A DNA stretch of 64,000 bases from Clostridiales bacterium (GCA_022791685.1 JAAVZO010000001.1:1-64000), one strand, 5' to 3'; shown: positions 7,772-16,597, counted from the stretch's first letter. Numbers and translations are program-made. Notes: generated by a model from the letters alone, not told the origin.

Positions 7772-9169
7772 TTAGTTAGTTGTATTTTTCGGTGATAACA
7801 GCTGTTTGAAGAATACTACTGTAAGAATTGTCGTAACTATAGCAGCTATAAAATCTGCAGCCGGAGCGGCAAACAGAATACCCTCTATAGCGAAGAACTT
7901 AGGCAGTATAATTATCAGCGGAATGAAGCATATGATATCTCTTACAATAGATGTCGTTACAGCAAATACAGATTTGCCGACAGCCTGGAAGAAAATCGAA
8001 GACATCTTGATCGCGCAGGTAAATGTTACAAGTGACAGGAATACGCGGAATGTCTTTCTTGCAAAATCCCAGTAATCGTCAGGATTCGGTATATTAGTCG
8101 GACTTCCGAACATACCTACAACTGCGTCTGGAGCAAGCTCAAATAATAATGTCGATGCCAATCCAACTACGACTGTACACAATAGAATAGAACGATATAA
8201 CTTCTTTACCCTGTCAAAATTCTGTGCACCTATATTATATCCAATAATAGGCTGACAGCCAAGCACAATTCCGACAACAATATTTATAACAACAGTAAAT
8301 ACCTTACTTTCAATGCCAATAACCGCTATTGGTATATCAACACCATAATGTGACATTGCACCATATTTTGCAAGCATCATATTACATACAAGTGAGATTA
8401 TTACTATTGTCATCTGCGTAATAAATGACGATAGTCCAAAGCGAAAGGCTTCGCCAAATACGTGAAAGTCAGGAATAAAGCTATTAAGCTTAAGCTTGAA
8501 TGTCTTTGTACGCATTAAGTAGATAATGCTGATTATGAACAACACGACCTGACCTATTACTGTAGCCCAAGCTGCACCTGCCATTCCGAAGTGGCAGCCA
8601 AATATAAATATAGGGTCAAGAATTATGTTGAAGACCGCGCCTGCAAGCATAGAAAACATCGACCAAGCCGGACTTCCATCTGCACGAACAACCGCGTTTA
8701 TCATATTTGACAGCATATATATTGGAAAGAATGCAAGGATGATATTAAAATATTCAACTGCCATCCCAATACTGTTTTCAGAAGCTCCAAATAGAGTAAG
8801 CAGCTGAGTTTTGAGCGGGAAAAATACCGCGATCAAAACAATGCTCGATATCAGTGTTATGGTAATTCCAGTTCCAACACACTTATGAATCTTATCCGTA
8901 TCACCGCGTCCCTGATGAATATTGATATACGCAGCTGAGCCATCTCCAAAGCACCAAGCGAATGCCTGCGCTATAATAAATATTGGGAATACTACTCCAG
9001 TTGCTGCGTTGCCAAGCGTACTCAGTTCACTGTTACCAATAAAAATCTGGTCCACAATATTATAAAGTGCACTGACTAATAAGGAAAGAATACACGGAAT
9101 GCAAAACTTAAGCATGAGCTTTGATATCTTTTCTTTCCCCAAAAACTCTGAATTTTCTAAATCTGCCAT
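7772..9169 (-). CDS. MATE-family multidrug/cation efflux transporter
   Basis: A 465-aa membrane protein with about twelve hydrophobic helices in two similar halves, as in MATE exporters. The N-terminal part SALYNIVDQIFIGNS and the mid-protein ADGSPAWSMFSMLAGAVFNI are typical of the DinF/NorM-like Firmicutes group. It probably exports cationic or toxic compounds using an ion gradient. The second ATG (9169) is chosen because GGAGG lies 5 nt before it; the ATG four codons upstream overlaps that ribosome site. A terminator hairpin lies in its 5' leader. Confidence 0.9.
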   Translation of the reverse strand: MADLENSEFLGKEKISKLMLKFCIPCILSLLVSALYNIVDQIFIGNSELSTLGNAATGVVFPIFIIAQAFAWCFGDGSAAYINIHQGRGDTDKIHKCVGTGITITLISSIVLIAVFFPLKTQLLTLFGASENSIGMAVEYFNIILAFFPIYMLSNMINAVVRADGSPAWSMFSMLAGAVFNIILDPIFIFGCHFGMAGAAWATVIGQVVLFIISIIYLMRTKTFKLKLNSFIPDFHVFGEAFRFGLSSFITQMTIVIISLVCNMMLAKYGAMSHYGVDIPIAVIGIESKVFTVVINIVVGIVLGCQPIIGYNIGAQNFDRVKKLYRSILLCTVVVGLASTLLFELAPDAVVGMFGSPTNIPNPDDYWDFARKTFRVFLSLVTFTCAIKMSSIFFQAVGKSVFAVTTSIVRDIICFIPLIIILPKFFAIEGILFAAPAADFIAAIVTTILTVVFFKQLLSPKNTTN

Positions 9170-9204
9170 AATGACCTCCAATAGCGATAGATATTTTGCA
9201 AAAC

Positions 9205-9213
9205 TTTGTCAAA
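9205..9213 (+). promoter_or_regulatory. Sequence matching the Spo0A box (TTTGTCAAA)
   Basis: TTTGTCAAA matches the known 0A-box consensus TTTGTCRAA and lies inside the palindrome ACTTTG-T-CAAAGT (9203-9215), 34 bp before the MATE start. A second copy is at 9321-9329, where it also forms the -35 region of the MATE promoter, so that match may be partly coincidental. Confidence 0.4.
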
Positions 9214-9235
9214 GTAAAGATTGCCCGAAACCTGC

Positions 9236-9293
9236 GACAAACAAAAAAATAGCGTAGAATAGTTGATATTCTACGCTATTTTGCTGCTCAACA
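9236..9293 (-). ncRNA. Short leader RNA ending in an intrinsic terminator upstream of the MATE gene (attenuator or small RNA)
   Basis: AAAATAGCGTAGAATA (9246-9261) pairs perfectly with TATTCTACGCTATTTT (9267-9282), loop 5 nt. Read on the minus strand it is followed by TTTTTTTGTTTG, a strong terminator. It begins only about 11 nt after the predicted transcription start, giving an RNA of roughly 55 nt. The 5' end contains GUUGA and the loop contains UCAAC, so a pseudoknot is possible. Confidence 0.6.
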
Positions 9294-9299
9294 TTATAT

Positions 9300-9328
9300 A
9301 TTATATCATTTTTGACTCAGTTTGTCAA
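9300..9328 (-). promoter_or_regulatory. Consensus promoter of the MATE gene / leader RNA
   Basis: TTGACA (9328-9323), 17 bp, TATAAT (9305-9300) on the minus strand. An inverted repeat TTTGAC-N7-GTCAAA (9311-9329) covers the -35 and spacer and may be an operator. Confidence 0.85.
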
Positions 9329-9329
9329 A

Positions 9330-9618
9330 GGACATTTTAAACAAAAATTTTTCTATAATACCTAAACAGTATTTCTTGTATAATTAAGAAAATTGATACT
9401 ATCATGTTTATTTCATTTAATTGCCTATTTCAATGATTTTTTCAAATTTCAGCATATCATAAGATTTATTTATAATTGCTTAAATTGTAGTTATTTATCA
9501 TATATCATGATAACATATTCACATAATATAAGTGCAAATCCGAGAAATTCGACATTTTTATTCCGATCCGTCCCATATAATGACAGAAAATTTCTCTTAT
9601 ATTCATGAATTAAAGATA
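9330..9618. other. AT-rich intergenic region without a supported gene
   Basis: No convincing coding sequence. It contains AATGTCGAA on the minus strand (9556-9548), close to a Spo0A box. Confidence 0.5.
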
Positions 9619-9647
9619 TTGAAATAATGCAAATTTTGTCGTATAAT
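9619..9647 (+). promoter_or_regulatory. Promoter of the Spo0A-like gene, overlapped by a 0A-box-like site
   Basis: TTGAAA (9619-9624), 17 bp, TATAAT (9642-9647). TTTGTCGTA (9635-9643), 8 of 9 bases of the 0A box, overlaps the -10, which would fit autoregulation. Confidence 0.65.
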
Positions 9648-9719
9648 ATTTATAGTCACTTAATACAAATAAATAATTTTATTTAAACAAAATCACTTTA
9701 ATAGGATGGTATCTATACG

Positions 9720-10460
9720 ATGAGCATTATTCCAACGGAAATCCTGATATTCAGCAACGACACCAGCTTTTATGACGAAGTATATCGCTCGCTTTACAAT
9801 TATTGGAACGCATCGATATCCCATACATATGACACCAACGAACTGCTTAAATTCATCAACAATTCGGCAATATGCAAACTTGTAATATTTGATACATCCT
9901 TAGTGAGTAACGATATTCAACAAATACTCGCCATGCTCGTTTCCAATATCAATAACGCCTTCTGTATATATGTCAGTAAATTTGACAATGACGAATCTGC
10001 AGCTATCAAAAACTCACACGCTGCCCGCGTAGTCAATTCCACAATGGACGATAATTTCACCGACTCTATCAAGCTCGCTGCAAATAAGTTCAACATAGAT
10101 CTGAGTGATAACAGTATTGATTCTACTATAAACAGAATATTGTTCGATTTAGGTATACCTCCGCATATAAATGGATATATGTATCTTCACTCTGCTATTG
10201 AGATAGTAGTGCAAAATCCAAACATGATAAATTTGATCACAAAAAATTTATACGTCACACTTTCAAAAGAGTTCAACTCCTCATCAGCGTGTATTGAACG
10301 TTCGATCAGGCACGCAATTGAACGCACTTGGTGCAATGGTAACGTTCACGCGATAAACCGTTACTTTTCTCCATCGGTCACATTAAAGCACAAGCGTCCG
10401 ACAAATTCTGAGTTTATAGCAATAATTGCTGGATTCATCCGCAATTTATACAATATATGA
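9720..10460 (+). CDS. Spo0A-like response regulator with a degenerate receiver domain
   Basis: A 246-aa protein. The C-terminal half (about 130-246) matches the Spo0A effector domain: IPPHINGYMYLHSAIEIVVQ, then ERSIRHAIERTW (recognition helix region) and the closing PTNSEFIAIIAGFIRNLY. The N-terminal half has receiver-like alternation but lacks the acidic pair that holds Mg2+ in Spo0A (SND at 12-14 instead); Asp58 in VIFDTSL could be the phosphoacceptor. So it is a Spo0A paralogue or a rapidly evolved Spo0A that may not respond to a standard phosphorelay. It is monocistronic, with Spo0A-box-like sites in its own and the neighbouring promoter. The ribosome site AGGATGG is modest. Confidence 0.8.
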   Translation: MSIIPTEILIFSNDTSFYDEVYRSLYNYWNASISHTYDTNELLKFINNSAICKLVIFDTSLVSNDIQQILAMLVSNINNAFCIYVSKFDNDESAAIKNSHAARVVNSTMDDNFTDSIKLAANKFNIDLSDNSIDSTINRILFDLGIPPHINGYMYLHSAIEIVVQNPNMINLITKNLYVTLSKEFNSSSACIERSIRHAIERTWCNGNVHAINRYFSPSVTLKHKRPTNSEFIAIIAGFIRNLYNI

Positions 10461-10469
10461 TTCTTGCAA

Positions 10470-10510
10470 ATAACCTTCACAGTTTTATGATATTACACTG
10501 TGGAGGTTAT
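10470..10510 (+). terminator. Possible hairpin after the Spo0A-like gene
   Basis: ATAACCTTCACAG (10470-10482) pairs with CTGTGGAGGTTAT (10498-10510) with a single T-G wobble, loop 15 nt. There is no T-run directly after it, so the stronger hairpin at 10528 probably does the terminating. Confidence 0.4.
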
Positions 10511-10527
10511 CTAACATGACTATTAAA

Positions 10528-10562
10528 AAAACCGGTCCCACAATATGTGTGAGACCGGTTTT
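10528..10562. terminator. Bidirectional terminator between the Spo0A-like gene and msmK
   Basis: AAAACCGGTC (10528-10537) pairs with GACCGGTTTT (10553-10562), extended inside by CACA/TGTG. A7 on the left gives a long U-tract for the minus strand. Confidence 0.85.
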
Positions 10563-10575
10563 AAGTTTATTCAAA

Positions 10576-11691
10576 TTAGTGAACAACGCATCTTTCGGTA
10601 TCTTTGTCGAAGATGTGGAGTCTGGATACATCAATTGCAACCTTGATGGTATCGCCAGCTCTTGCAGTCGAACGCGAGGATACGCGTGCAGTAAGCGACT
10701 GCTCCTCATCAGCAGCGAGGTACAGGAAGATTTCATTACCCATAAGCTCAGTAACGTCAACATTGCAGGTAATTACGCTGTCTGCCATGCTGGAGAGGTA
10801 CATCGGCTCGTCGTGGATGCACTCCGGACGGAGACCTGCGATAACTTCCTTGCCAATGTAATCCTTAAGTGCAGGATTGTTAGCCTTTTCGTTAGGAAGC
10901 TTAAGCGAGTTGCCAGCGAAGCATACACATACGTCTTCGCCCTTCTTCTCGAGCTTTGCATTGATGAAGTTCATCTGAGGAGTTCCGATGAAGCCTGCAA
11001 CGAAGATGTTGCAAGGAGTCTCGTACAGGTTCTGAGGCGAATCTACCTGCTGGATCAGACCGTCCTTCATAACGACGATTCTGGTAGCCATGGTCATAGC
11101 CTCGACCTGGTCGTGGGTAACGTAGATAAATGTCGTACCAAGTCTCTTGTGGATCTTGGTAAGCTCGGTTCTCATCGCAGCACGGAGCTTTGCGTCGAGG
11201 TTTGACAACGGCTCGTCGAGAAGGAATACCTTCGGGTCACGGACGATCGCACGACCGAGCGCAACACGCTGCTTCTGACCACCAGACAGAGCCTTCGGCT
11301 TTCTGTCGAGAAGGTGGGTGATATCGAGTATACGAGCAGCCTCTTCAACTTTTCTCTTGATCTCTTCCTTCGGAACCTTGCGGAGCTTCAGACCGAATGC
11401 CATGTTATCAAACACTGACATATGCGGATACAGAGCGTAGTTCTGGAACACCATCGCGATATCTCTATCCTTAGGTGCTACGTCGTTAACGAGCTTATCT
11501 CCGATGAAGAGCTCGCCCTCGGTGATTTCCTCAAGACCTGCGATCATACGAAGAGTTGTCGACTTACCGCATCCGGAAGGGCCGACGAAAATGATGAACT
11601 CCTTATCCTTGATCTCAAGGCAGAAGTCAGAAACGGCGGTAACGCCGCCTGCATATTTCTTATAGATGTGCTTAAGCGAAAGACTTGCCAT
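10576..11691 (-). CDS. msmK: Shared sugar-importer ATPase (MsmK/UgpC/MalK type)
   Basis: A 371-aa ABC ATPase: Walker A GPSGCGKST (near residue 38), signature LSGGQKQRVALGRAIVRDP, Walker B VFLLDEPLSNLDAKLR and a C-terminal regulatory/TOBE extension (about 240-371) as in MalK. It stands alone with its own promoter. In Firmicutes, MsmK-type ATPases are known to energise several CUT1 importers that lack an ATPase; the importer at 1572-4614 lacks one, so they are probable partners. The ribosome site AAGGAGG is strong. The symbol reflects the family, not proven orthology. Confidence 0.9.
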   Translation of the reverse strand: MASLSLKHIYKKYAGGVTAVSDFCLEIKDKEFIIFVGPSGCGKSTTLRMIAGLEEITEGELFIGDKLVNDVAPKDRDIAMVFQNYALYPHMSVFDNMAFGLKLRKVPKEEIKRKVEEAARILDITHLLDRKPKALSGGQKQRVALGRAIVRDPKVFLLDEPLSNLDAKLRAAMRTELTKIHKRLGTTFIYVTHDQVEAMTMATRIVVMKDGLIQQVDSPQNLYETPCNIFVAGFIGTPQMNFINAKLEKKGEDVCVCFAGNSLKLPNEKANNPALKDYIGKEVIAGLRPECIHDEPMYLSSMADSVITCNVDVTELMGNEIFLYLAADEEQSLTARVSSRSTARAGDTIKVAIDVSRLHIFDKDTERCVVH

Positions 11692-11781
11692 TTATATTAT
11701 CCTCCTTATATTTAAGAACAGCACGATGTGTATGGCACACAATCTGCCGAATCTCTTGAAAGTCATTCTTTAACGTATAAT

Positions 11782-11867
11782 ATTGTACCAAATTTTCACC
11801 GAAATTGAAAGAGCGTATTTCCCCAAAAATTCGGATTATTATTTGTCGGTTATGCACAACGCATAAC
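11782..11867 (-). promoter_or_regulatory. Promoter of msmK with an upstream palindrome
   Basis: On the minus strand TTTCAA (11810-11805), 17 bp, TACAAT (11787-11782). Upstream, GTTATGC-N5-GCATAAC (11849-11867) is a perfect inverted repeat and may bind a regulator. Confidence 0.6.
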
Positions 11868-11938
11868 TTGTAAAGTCGTCATATGAATAGCCATGCGAGT
11901 TTGGACTTTTAATTTATTAAAAATTTCACTCAGATGAC

Positions 11939-14704
11939 TTATTTCAGACTCAGCGAAACACCGTACTTGATACCGCACGGACTGCCGTCAACTGCTTTAA
12001 TGATCATGCGCAGCTCCTGCTTTCCGGAAGCTTCCGGGATAAACGGCACGCAAAGCGGCTTACCGTTTTCAGGTGCTGAAGCTTCACAGATAAGCTTTCC
12101 GCCAACATAGATTTTAATCTGCTCAGCGTAAAGCTCTTTAATCTTTAGCTCGCATTCACCAGACGCATTCGGGTCCTGAAGCTTCGGAATATTTATAATT
12201 GCACGCAGCAGCTTCCATCCATTCTTGTGACCCGGATTGATATGCCACTGATTAAATCCAATCGGCTCGAGCGAGTTCATATCGTTATCTGCGATTTCAA
12301 TAAGCGCATTAGGCTCTTCATCATACACAGCACTTGACGCAGTGAATCCTATAATATCGCGATTCAATGCAGCGTAAATGTACTTTGGCTGCTCAACCTC
12401 ACGCACCTCAAGCTCAACCTCAGCGCTCTCGAGCCCATCGGAATATGCTTTAATTTTAATCTTCTTTGCACCAACCTTAGACTGGATCAAAGCCTGAGCA
12501 TGTCCGGCAAAGAGGCTTCTCTGCGGCTCGTGGTCACTCTCCAGTCCGTTCGGGTCACCGTTACCGACTCCAAGCAAAATAGCGTCGTCATCGATTTCGA
12601 AGTGAAGCAGATTGTTTGCAGTCTCAACAGTAACGCCGTTCTCATCAACTACACTGAAGTTTACTGGGATCGCATCCATACCGTCGTTATTAAGATATGT
12701 GCGGTCAGGCTCTATCACAATTTTCTTAGGCGCACCTGCGGTCACATTCTCAGCCTGAGCTACAGCGACACCTTCATTGTAACCAATTGCCGAAATCTTA
12801 CCGGGTACATATTTAACATCCCAAATGCAGAGGTCACATACATCGCTCTTTCTGCGTCCAAGCGATTCTCCGTTTAAGAAGAGCTCGACTTCCTCGCAGT
12901 TGGTAACGGTCATGACACGTACAGTTTCACCCTCAGTCCAATTCCAATGCGGGCAAATGTGCATCATGGGCACTGGGTCAAAGCATACCTTATTCTGCCA
13001 GAACGAATCCTTCGCAAAACCGCAGGTATCCATGATTCCAAACTGAGAACCGATCGAAGGCCACTCGTATGGAGTCGGCTCGCCGCGATAATCGAAGCCT
13101 GTCCAGATAAAGATTCCACCGAACCAGTCGTTTTCACGGGTGAATTTCCATGTAGTCTTGATAAGCTGTCCCCACGGTACAACTTCTTCGTCATAGCAGG
13201 AAAGCGTGTGATCTTCCTTGCTGGTCTTATAGCAGCCGCGAGTTGAGATAGCACTGTTATTTTCCGAACCAACTACAGGCTGATTTGGATAAAGCTTGTG
13301 GTACTCCTCTACCCCATTCGGCAAAGCATAGTTGATACCGGTGACATCCATATAAATTGCAGCACTTTTCGGGTCATTGAATCCACCATTCATTGCTCCG
13401 GTAAGCATTCGGCTATCGTCAAGACGATCTACGACACTGCGCATTTTTCTAAAGATATTTCCGCCTTCCTTAGTACCCTGGATAGGCTCCTCGTTGAACA
13501 ACGAATACATAACGACCGACGGATGATTGCGGTCACGGCGCACCATCGCTTCAACATGAGCGAGCACCTCAGGGCGCGATTCAAAGCGGCGGTTTTCATC
13601 CATTACCAGCATACCGAGCTCGTCGCAGGCATCGAGTACCGCCTTAGTCGGCATATTGTGCGAGCAGCGGTAAGCGTTTGTGCCCATCTCCTTCAAACGT
13701 CTGATACGGTAATACTGTACCGAATCAGGTACAGCTACACCAACTCCGGCATGGTCCTGATGATTGCAGGTACCCATAAGCTTTATCGGACGACCATTGA
13801 GGAAGAACCCCTTGTCCTTATCGACAGTGAATGTACGGAATCCGATTTTCGTTGAATCGGTGTCGATAACCTCACCGTCCTTGATAAGCGATACCTTTGC
13901 GGTATATAGCTTCGGAGAAATAACATCCCAGCGTGTCGGATTCTTGATATGCAGCGTGTGGGATTTTATCGATTTTGCGTCAGCGTCGCATACGCCATAC
14001 TCAGATTCTCCAGAGACAACAAGCTCGTCACCATCGTAAATCTCAGTACGAAGCTTATACTCTGCCGACTCATAAGCCGAATTCTCTACAGTTGCCTCGC
14101 ATACCACAGCCCAATCGTTAGCAGTATTTTCGATGAATACCGGCTTAATAAAGATACCATCATGCGCGATGTGCAGCGGCTCTTTTACAAACAGCTTTAC
14201 ATGGCGGTAAATACCAGCTCCCTCGTACCACCAGCCTTCGGTACTTAATCCGTCAATGTAAACGACAACCGTATTTACGCGGTCACCGAAAAATGCACGG
14301 TCGGTGATCTCGATGTCGAGCGGTGCATACGCACTGAACGAACGTCCCATAAGCGAGCCGTTGAGATATACGCGTGCGGTAACTGAAAGTCCCTCGAAGG
14401 ACATGAATATATGCTTGCCCTCAAATTCAGCAGGAAGCTTGAAGGATTTGCGGTACCATGCGTTGCAGCGTGTCTTATATCCATGAGAGATAAGGTTATC
14501 CTTGCTAAAGTCTGTCTCAGTGAGATAATCGTGCGGAACGTCGACAATGCGCCAGTCGCTGTCGTCGAAGCTCATATTAGGTATTCCGCGTTCCTGCCCC
14601 GACTTTGATGAGTTGTAGGAGTCAGAATGAGTCTTCTGTGCCTCGACCAAGCCGTCACCAAGTAAAAAGCGCCATTCCTTGTCGAGTAAAAATTCATGTC
14701 TCAT
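11939..14704 (-). CDS. Glycoside hydrolase family 2 enzyme (beta-galactosidase/beta-glucuronidase-like)
   Basis: A 921-aa cytoplasmic enzyme (no signal peptide). An N-terminal sugar-binding domain (about 1-180, with CNAWYRKSF), an immunoglobulin-like domain (to about 295) and a TIM barrel follow the GH2 order. The expected acid/base is Glu405 in SLFNEEP and the nucleophile Glu481 in VVGSENNS; GGIFIWTGFDYRGEP follows. The C-terminal part has the DUF4982-like segment with EVELFLNGESLGRRK. It cleaves a beta-linked glycan imported into the cell; the exact sugar is uncertain. It is a single gene with ribosome site AAAGGAAAT and its own promoter. Confidence 0.9.
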   Translation of the reverse strand: MRHEFLLDKEWRFLLGDGLVEAQKTHSDSYNSSKSGQERGIPNMSFDDSDWRIVDVPHDYLTETDFSKDNLISHGYKTRCNAWYRKSFKLPAEFEGKHIFMSFEGLSVTARVYLNGSLMGRSFSAYAPLDIEITDRAFFGDRVNTVVVYIDGLSTEGWWYEGAGIYRHVKLFVKEPLHIAHDGIFIKPVFIENTANDWAVVCEATVENSAYESAEYKLRTEIYDGDELVVSGESEYGVCDADAKSIKSHTLHIKNPTRWDVISPKLYTAKVSLIKDGEVIDTDSTKIGFRTFTVDKDKGFFLNGRPIKLMGTCNHQDHAGVGVAVPDSVQYYRIRRLKEMGTNAYRCSHNMPTKAVLDACDELGMLVMDENRRFESRPEVLAHVEAMVRRDRNHPSVVMYSLFNEEPIQGTKEGGNIFRKMRSVVDRLDDSRMLTGAMNGGFNDPKSAAIYMDVTGINYALPNGVEEYHKLYPNQPVVGSENNSAISTRGCYKTSKEDHTLSCYDEEVVPWGQLIKTTWKFTRENDWFGGIFIWTGFDYRGEPTPYEWPSIGSQFGIMDTCGFAKDSFWQNKVCFDPVPMMHICPHWNWTEGETVRVMTVTNCEEVELFLNGESLGRRKSDVCDLCIWDVKYVPGKISAIGYNEGVAVAQAENVTAGAPKKIVIEPDRTYLNNDGMDAIPVNFSVVDENGVTVETANNLLHFEIDDDAILLGVGNGDPNGLESDHEPQRSLFAGHAQALIQSKVGAKKIKIKAYSDGLESAEVELEVREVEQPKYIYAALNRDIIGFTASSAVYDEEPNALIEIADNDMNSLEPIGFNQWHINPGHKNGWKLLRAIINIPKLQDPNASGECELKIKELYAEQIKIYVGGKLICEASAPENGKPLCVPFIPEASGKQELRMIIKAVDGSPCGIKYGVSLSLK

Positions 14705-14736
14705 TATATTATTTCCTTTCGATGTTAAATTATAAC

Positions 14737-14766
14737 ATTATAATTATAATATCATATAATTGTGAA
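14737..14766 (-). promoter_or_regulatory. Probable promoter of the GH2 gene
   Basis: TTCACA (14766-14761), 18 bp, TATAAT (14742-14737) on the minus strand, about 32 nt before the start codon. Confidence 0.5.
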
Positions 14767-14774
14767 GAAATCAA

Positions 14775-15695
14775 TCATTCTGATATATTTGGTGTCATAT
14801 TTGAATTTATCACAATATCGCCGCTGTTTAGAGTTATCTTATATAGCGATGATGTCGGAAGCTGCTCCGTCGTATAGTACCCGCCTTTGTTGTCACCGTC
14901 TAATCTGATACTTCCGACACCTGTAAATAGGTCAAGGTTGACATATGCAATATTGTAATGGTATCCATAATTAAAATTGCCATTTTCAAGCTCAGAGGTA
15001 ATTTTTGTAAACGCTGATGTAACTATATCAATACTGCCGTTTTCAAGCTTTAATGTCATTCCATCAGCAGTACAATTTTCAAGCAATACGTCGCCTTCTT
15101 CAATACTGATATTAAAAAGCGATGTTGTCTTAACATCTGCAATGCTCAAATGCCCCTTGCCGATCTCGATATTATAATCTGTCTGCGTTGAATTCTTTTC
15201 GATCTGTACATTGCCATTTCCAAGCTTGCACTCAACTATTTTGACCGGATAGTCATCACACAGATATATGTTTACAGTTTTATCGCGGTCGTTAATATTG
15301 CGATAATTCACAAGACTTCGAAGTCCCTTGAAATTCATCGCCATGTTCGCTATGTTTGAAAGACTTGAAAGGTCAGAATTATTGCTTACCGTTAAAATGC
15401 GGTTCGCACTCGAAAACTCGTACATTCCCTCAGGAAAATTCACAAGCTCGATATACGGCTTATCCGCGCCGCCAATTACGTTTACCTTCGCATCCTTGAT
15501 GTTAAGCGCAATTTTGCCTATGCTGTCAGCGTCGTATTCATATTTGAATACATAGTCCTCGTCATCATCATGCGTATCAACTACAAGCTCGATCCCCTCC
15601 TGTTTAGCAAGGCTTTCAGCTATACGCATAGTCGTAAATCCACCGATAGCAAGTATCACCGCAACTATTAAAAATATTATTGAAGTTGGCTTCAC
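14775..15695 (-). CDS. Membrane-anchored DUF4097-like beta-helical protein
   Basis: A 306-aa protein: one N-terminal membrane segment (IIFLIVAVILAIGGF), then a region of repeated short beta-strands with alternating glycine/asparagine turns (KLGNGNVQIEK, EIGKGHLSI, KLENGSIDIV, ELENGNFNYG). This repeat pattern is characteristic of DUF4097 putative adhesin domains. Its gene overlaps the DUF1700-like gene by 4 bp, a common pairing in Firmicutes, where the two are thought to act in envelope stress or cell-surface sensing; that role is not established. It probably sits on the outer side of the membrane. Confidence 0.8.
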   Translation of the reverse strand: MKPTSIIFLIVAVILAIGGFTTMRIAESLAKQEGIELVVDTHDDDEDYVFKYEYDADSIGKIALNIKDAKVNVIGGADKPYIELVNFPEGMYEFSSANRILTVSNNSDLSSLSNIANMAMNFKGLRSLVNYRNINDRDKTVNIYLCDDYPVKIVECKLGNGNVQIEKNSTQTDYNIEIGKGHLSIADVKTTSLFNISIEEGDVLLENCTADGMTLKLENGSIDIVTSAFTKITSELENGNFNYGYHYNIAYVNLDLFTGVGSIRLDGDNKGGYYTTEQLPTSSLYKITLNSGDIVINSNMTPNISE

Positions 15696-16597
15696 AGCTT
15701 AGCACACTCCTTTCTGAGAAAAGCAAACAGTACCCAAAACTGCTTATAAAGATATTTGAACAAACGTCCCACAAGCTTGATCAGCAGCGGAAGCAAGCGA
15801 ACTGCGAAATTGTATAAAAGTATTCCCGCAAACATCACACATCCGCCGACTAAAACGCCAAGTCCTATCTCATAAAGTCCGATCGGCATTTCACTGAACA
15901 GCTTTGTAATACCGTAAATAATCCCAACAAGCGAAAGTGCAGTTCCACCAGCAGCTGCAAGTATAAGCGCACCTATCGAAGCTACAATAAGGGCACATAA
16001 TCCGCCCCATACAATGATAAACAGAGCGATCACCGCAAGCAAAAGTGGTATTGTGATCGGTAGGCTGACTGCAAACAGCACCCAGAAAATCGTGCTGTTA
16101 GGCGACGGCTCCTCATCAACATACTCTGGGAGCCTATTACGCGGCTCGTCCGGCAACTTTTCATCATTGGATACCGCAATATCCCGAACGACAGCGTTAT
16201 CAGCAGACATTGGTATCGGCATTTCGGCTGTCGGCTCATCACTCACCTCAGGCTCTGTATCAGAGCTATCGTTTGTAGTTTGTTCAGACTCGGCACTTCC
16301 ATCTGACGGCATTTCACTGACAGCTGGGCTTTTGTCATCTACTACCCTGTCAACTGTAAGTGTTCGTTCGGCAAGACGATTGATATCGTCATACCGTTCA
16401 GATACCTGCTCAGCAATATTATTAGCGATCGTATCGATATTCGTCATCAAATCGAGATCATTGTTTTCCGGATCGTTGACCATCCGGTCATAGAACCTAT
16501 CAAAGCGCTCGATATACGGCTCTATATCCACCTCGGATATATCCCGTTCAATAAGAGCAGCTTTGAGTTTTTCGAGAAAATCCTGTTTTTCTGTCAT
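15692..16597 (-). CDS. DUF1700-family (HAAS-type) membrane protein
   Basis: A 301-aa protein. Residues 1-75 form the charged helical segment typical of DUF1700/HAAS proteins (KQDFLEKLKAALIERDI, then IEPYIERFDRFYDRMV). A low-complexity acidic linker (about 90-165) leads to a membrane part with several hydrophobic helices including a glycine/alanine-rich LILAAAGGTALSLVGIIYGI. Family members usually follow a PadR gene; here none is adjacent, although PadR with DUF2812 occurs at 48771-49677. The ribosome site AGGAGG is some 13 nt upstream of the ATG; a nearer ATG is out of frame. Confidence 0.8.
   Translation of the reverse strand: MTEKQDFLEKLKAALIERDISEVDIEPYIERFDRFYDRMVNDPENNDLDLMTNIDTIANNIAEQVSERYDDINRLAERTLTVDRVVDDKSPAVSEMPSDGSAESEQTTNDSSDTEPEVSDEPTAEMPIPMSADNAVVRDIAVSNDEKLPDEPRNRLPEYVDEEPSPNSTIFWVLFAVSLPITIPLLLAVIALFIIVWGGLCALIVASIGALILAAAGGTALSLVGIIYGITKLFSEMPIGLYEIGLGVLVGGCVMFAGILLYNFAVRLLPLLIKLVGRLFKYLYKQFWVLFAFLRKECAKL

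Noticed and set aside
9321..9329. Exact Spo0A box at the MATE promoter as independent evidence of Spo0A control
   Set aside because: The same bases form the consensus -35 TTGACA on the minus strand, so the match is partly forced; kept only as supporting context.
9393..9608. A 71-codon plus-strand frame in the gap before the Spo0A-like gene
   Set aside because: AT-driven composition, no ribosome site, no similarity; the region is better explained as regulatory spacer.
10516..11205. A 229-codon plus-strand frame after a GGAGG-like site
   Set aside because: It is antisense to the msmK-type ATPase gene, its first codons form the terminator hairpin, and its composition has no family features.
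13298..13855. A 185-codon plus-strand frame inside the GH2 gene
   Set aside because: Shadow of the GH2 coding strand, with no ribosome site and no recognisable motif.
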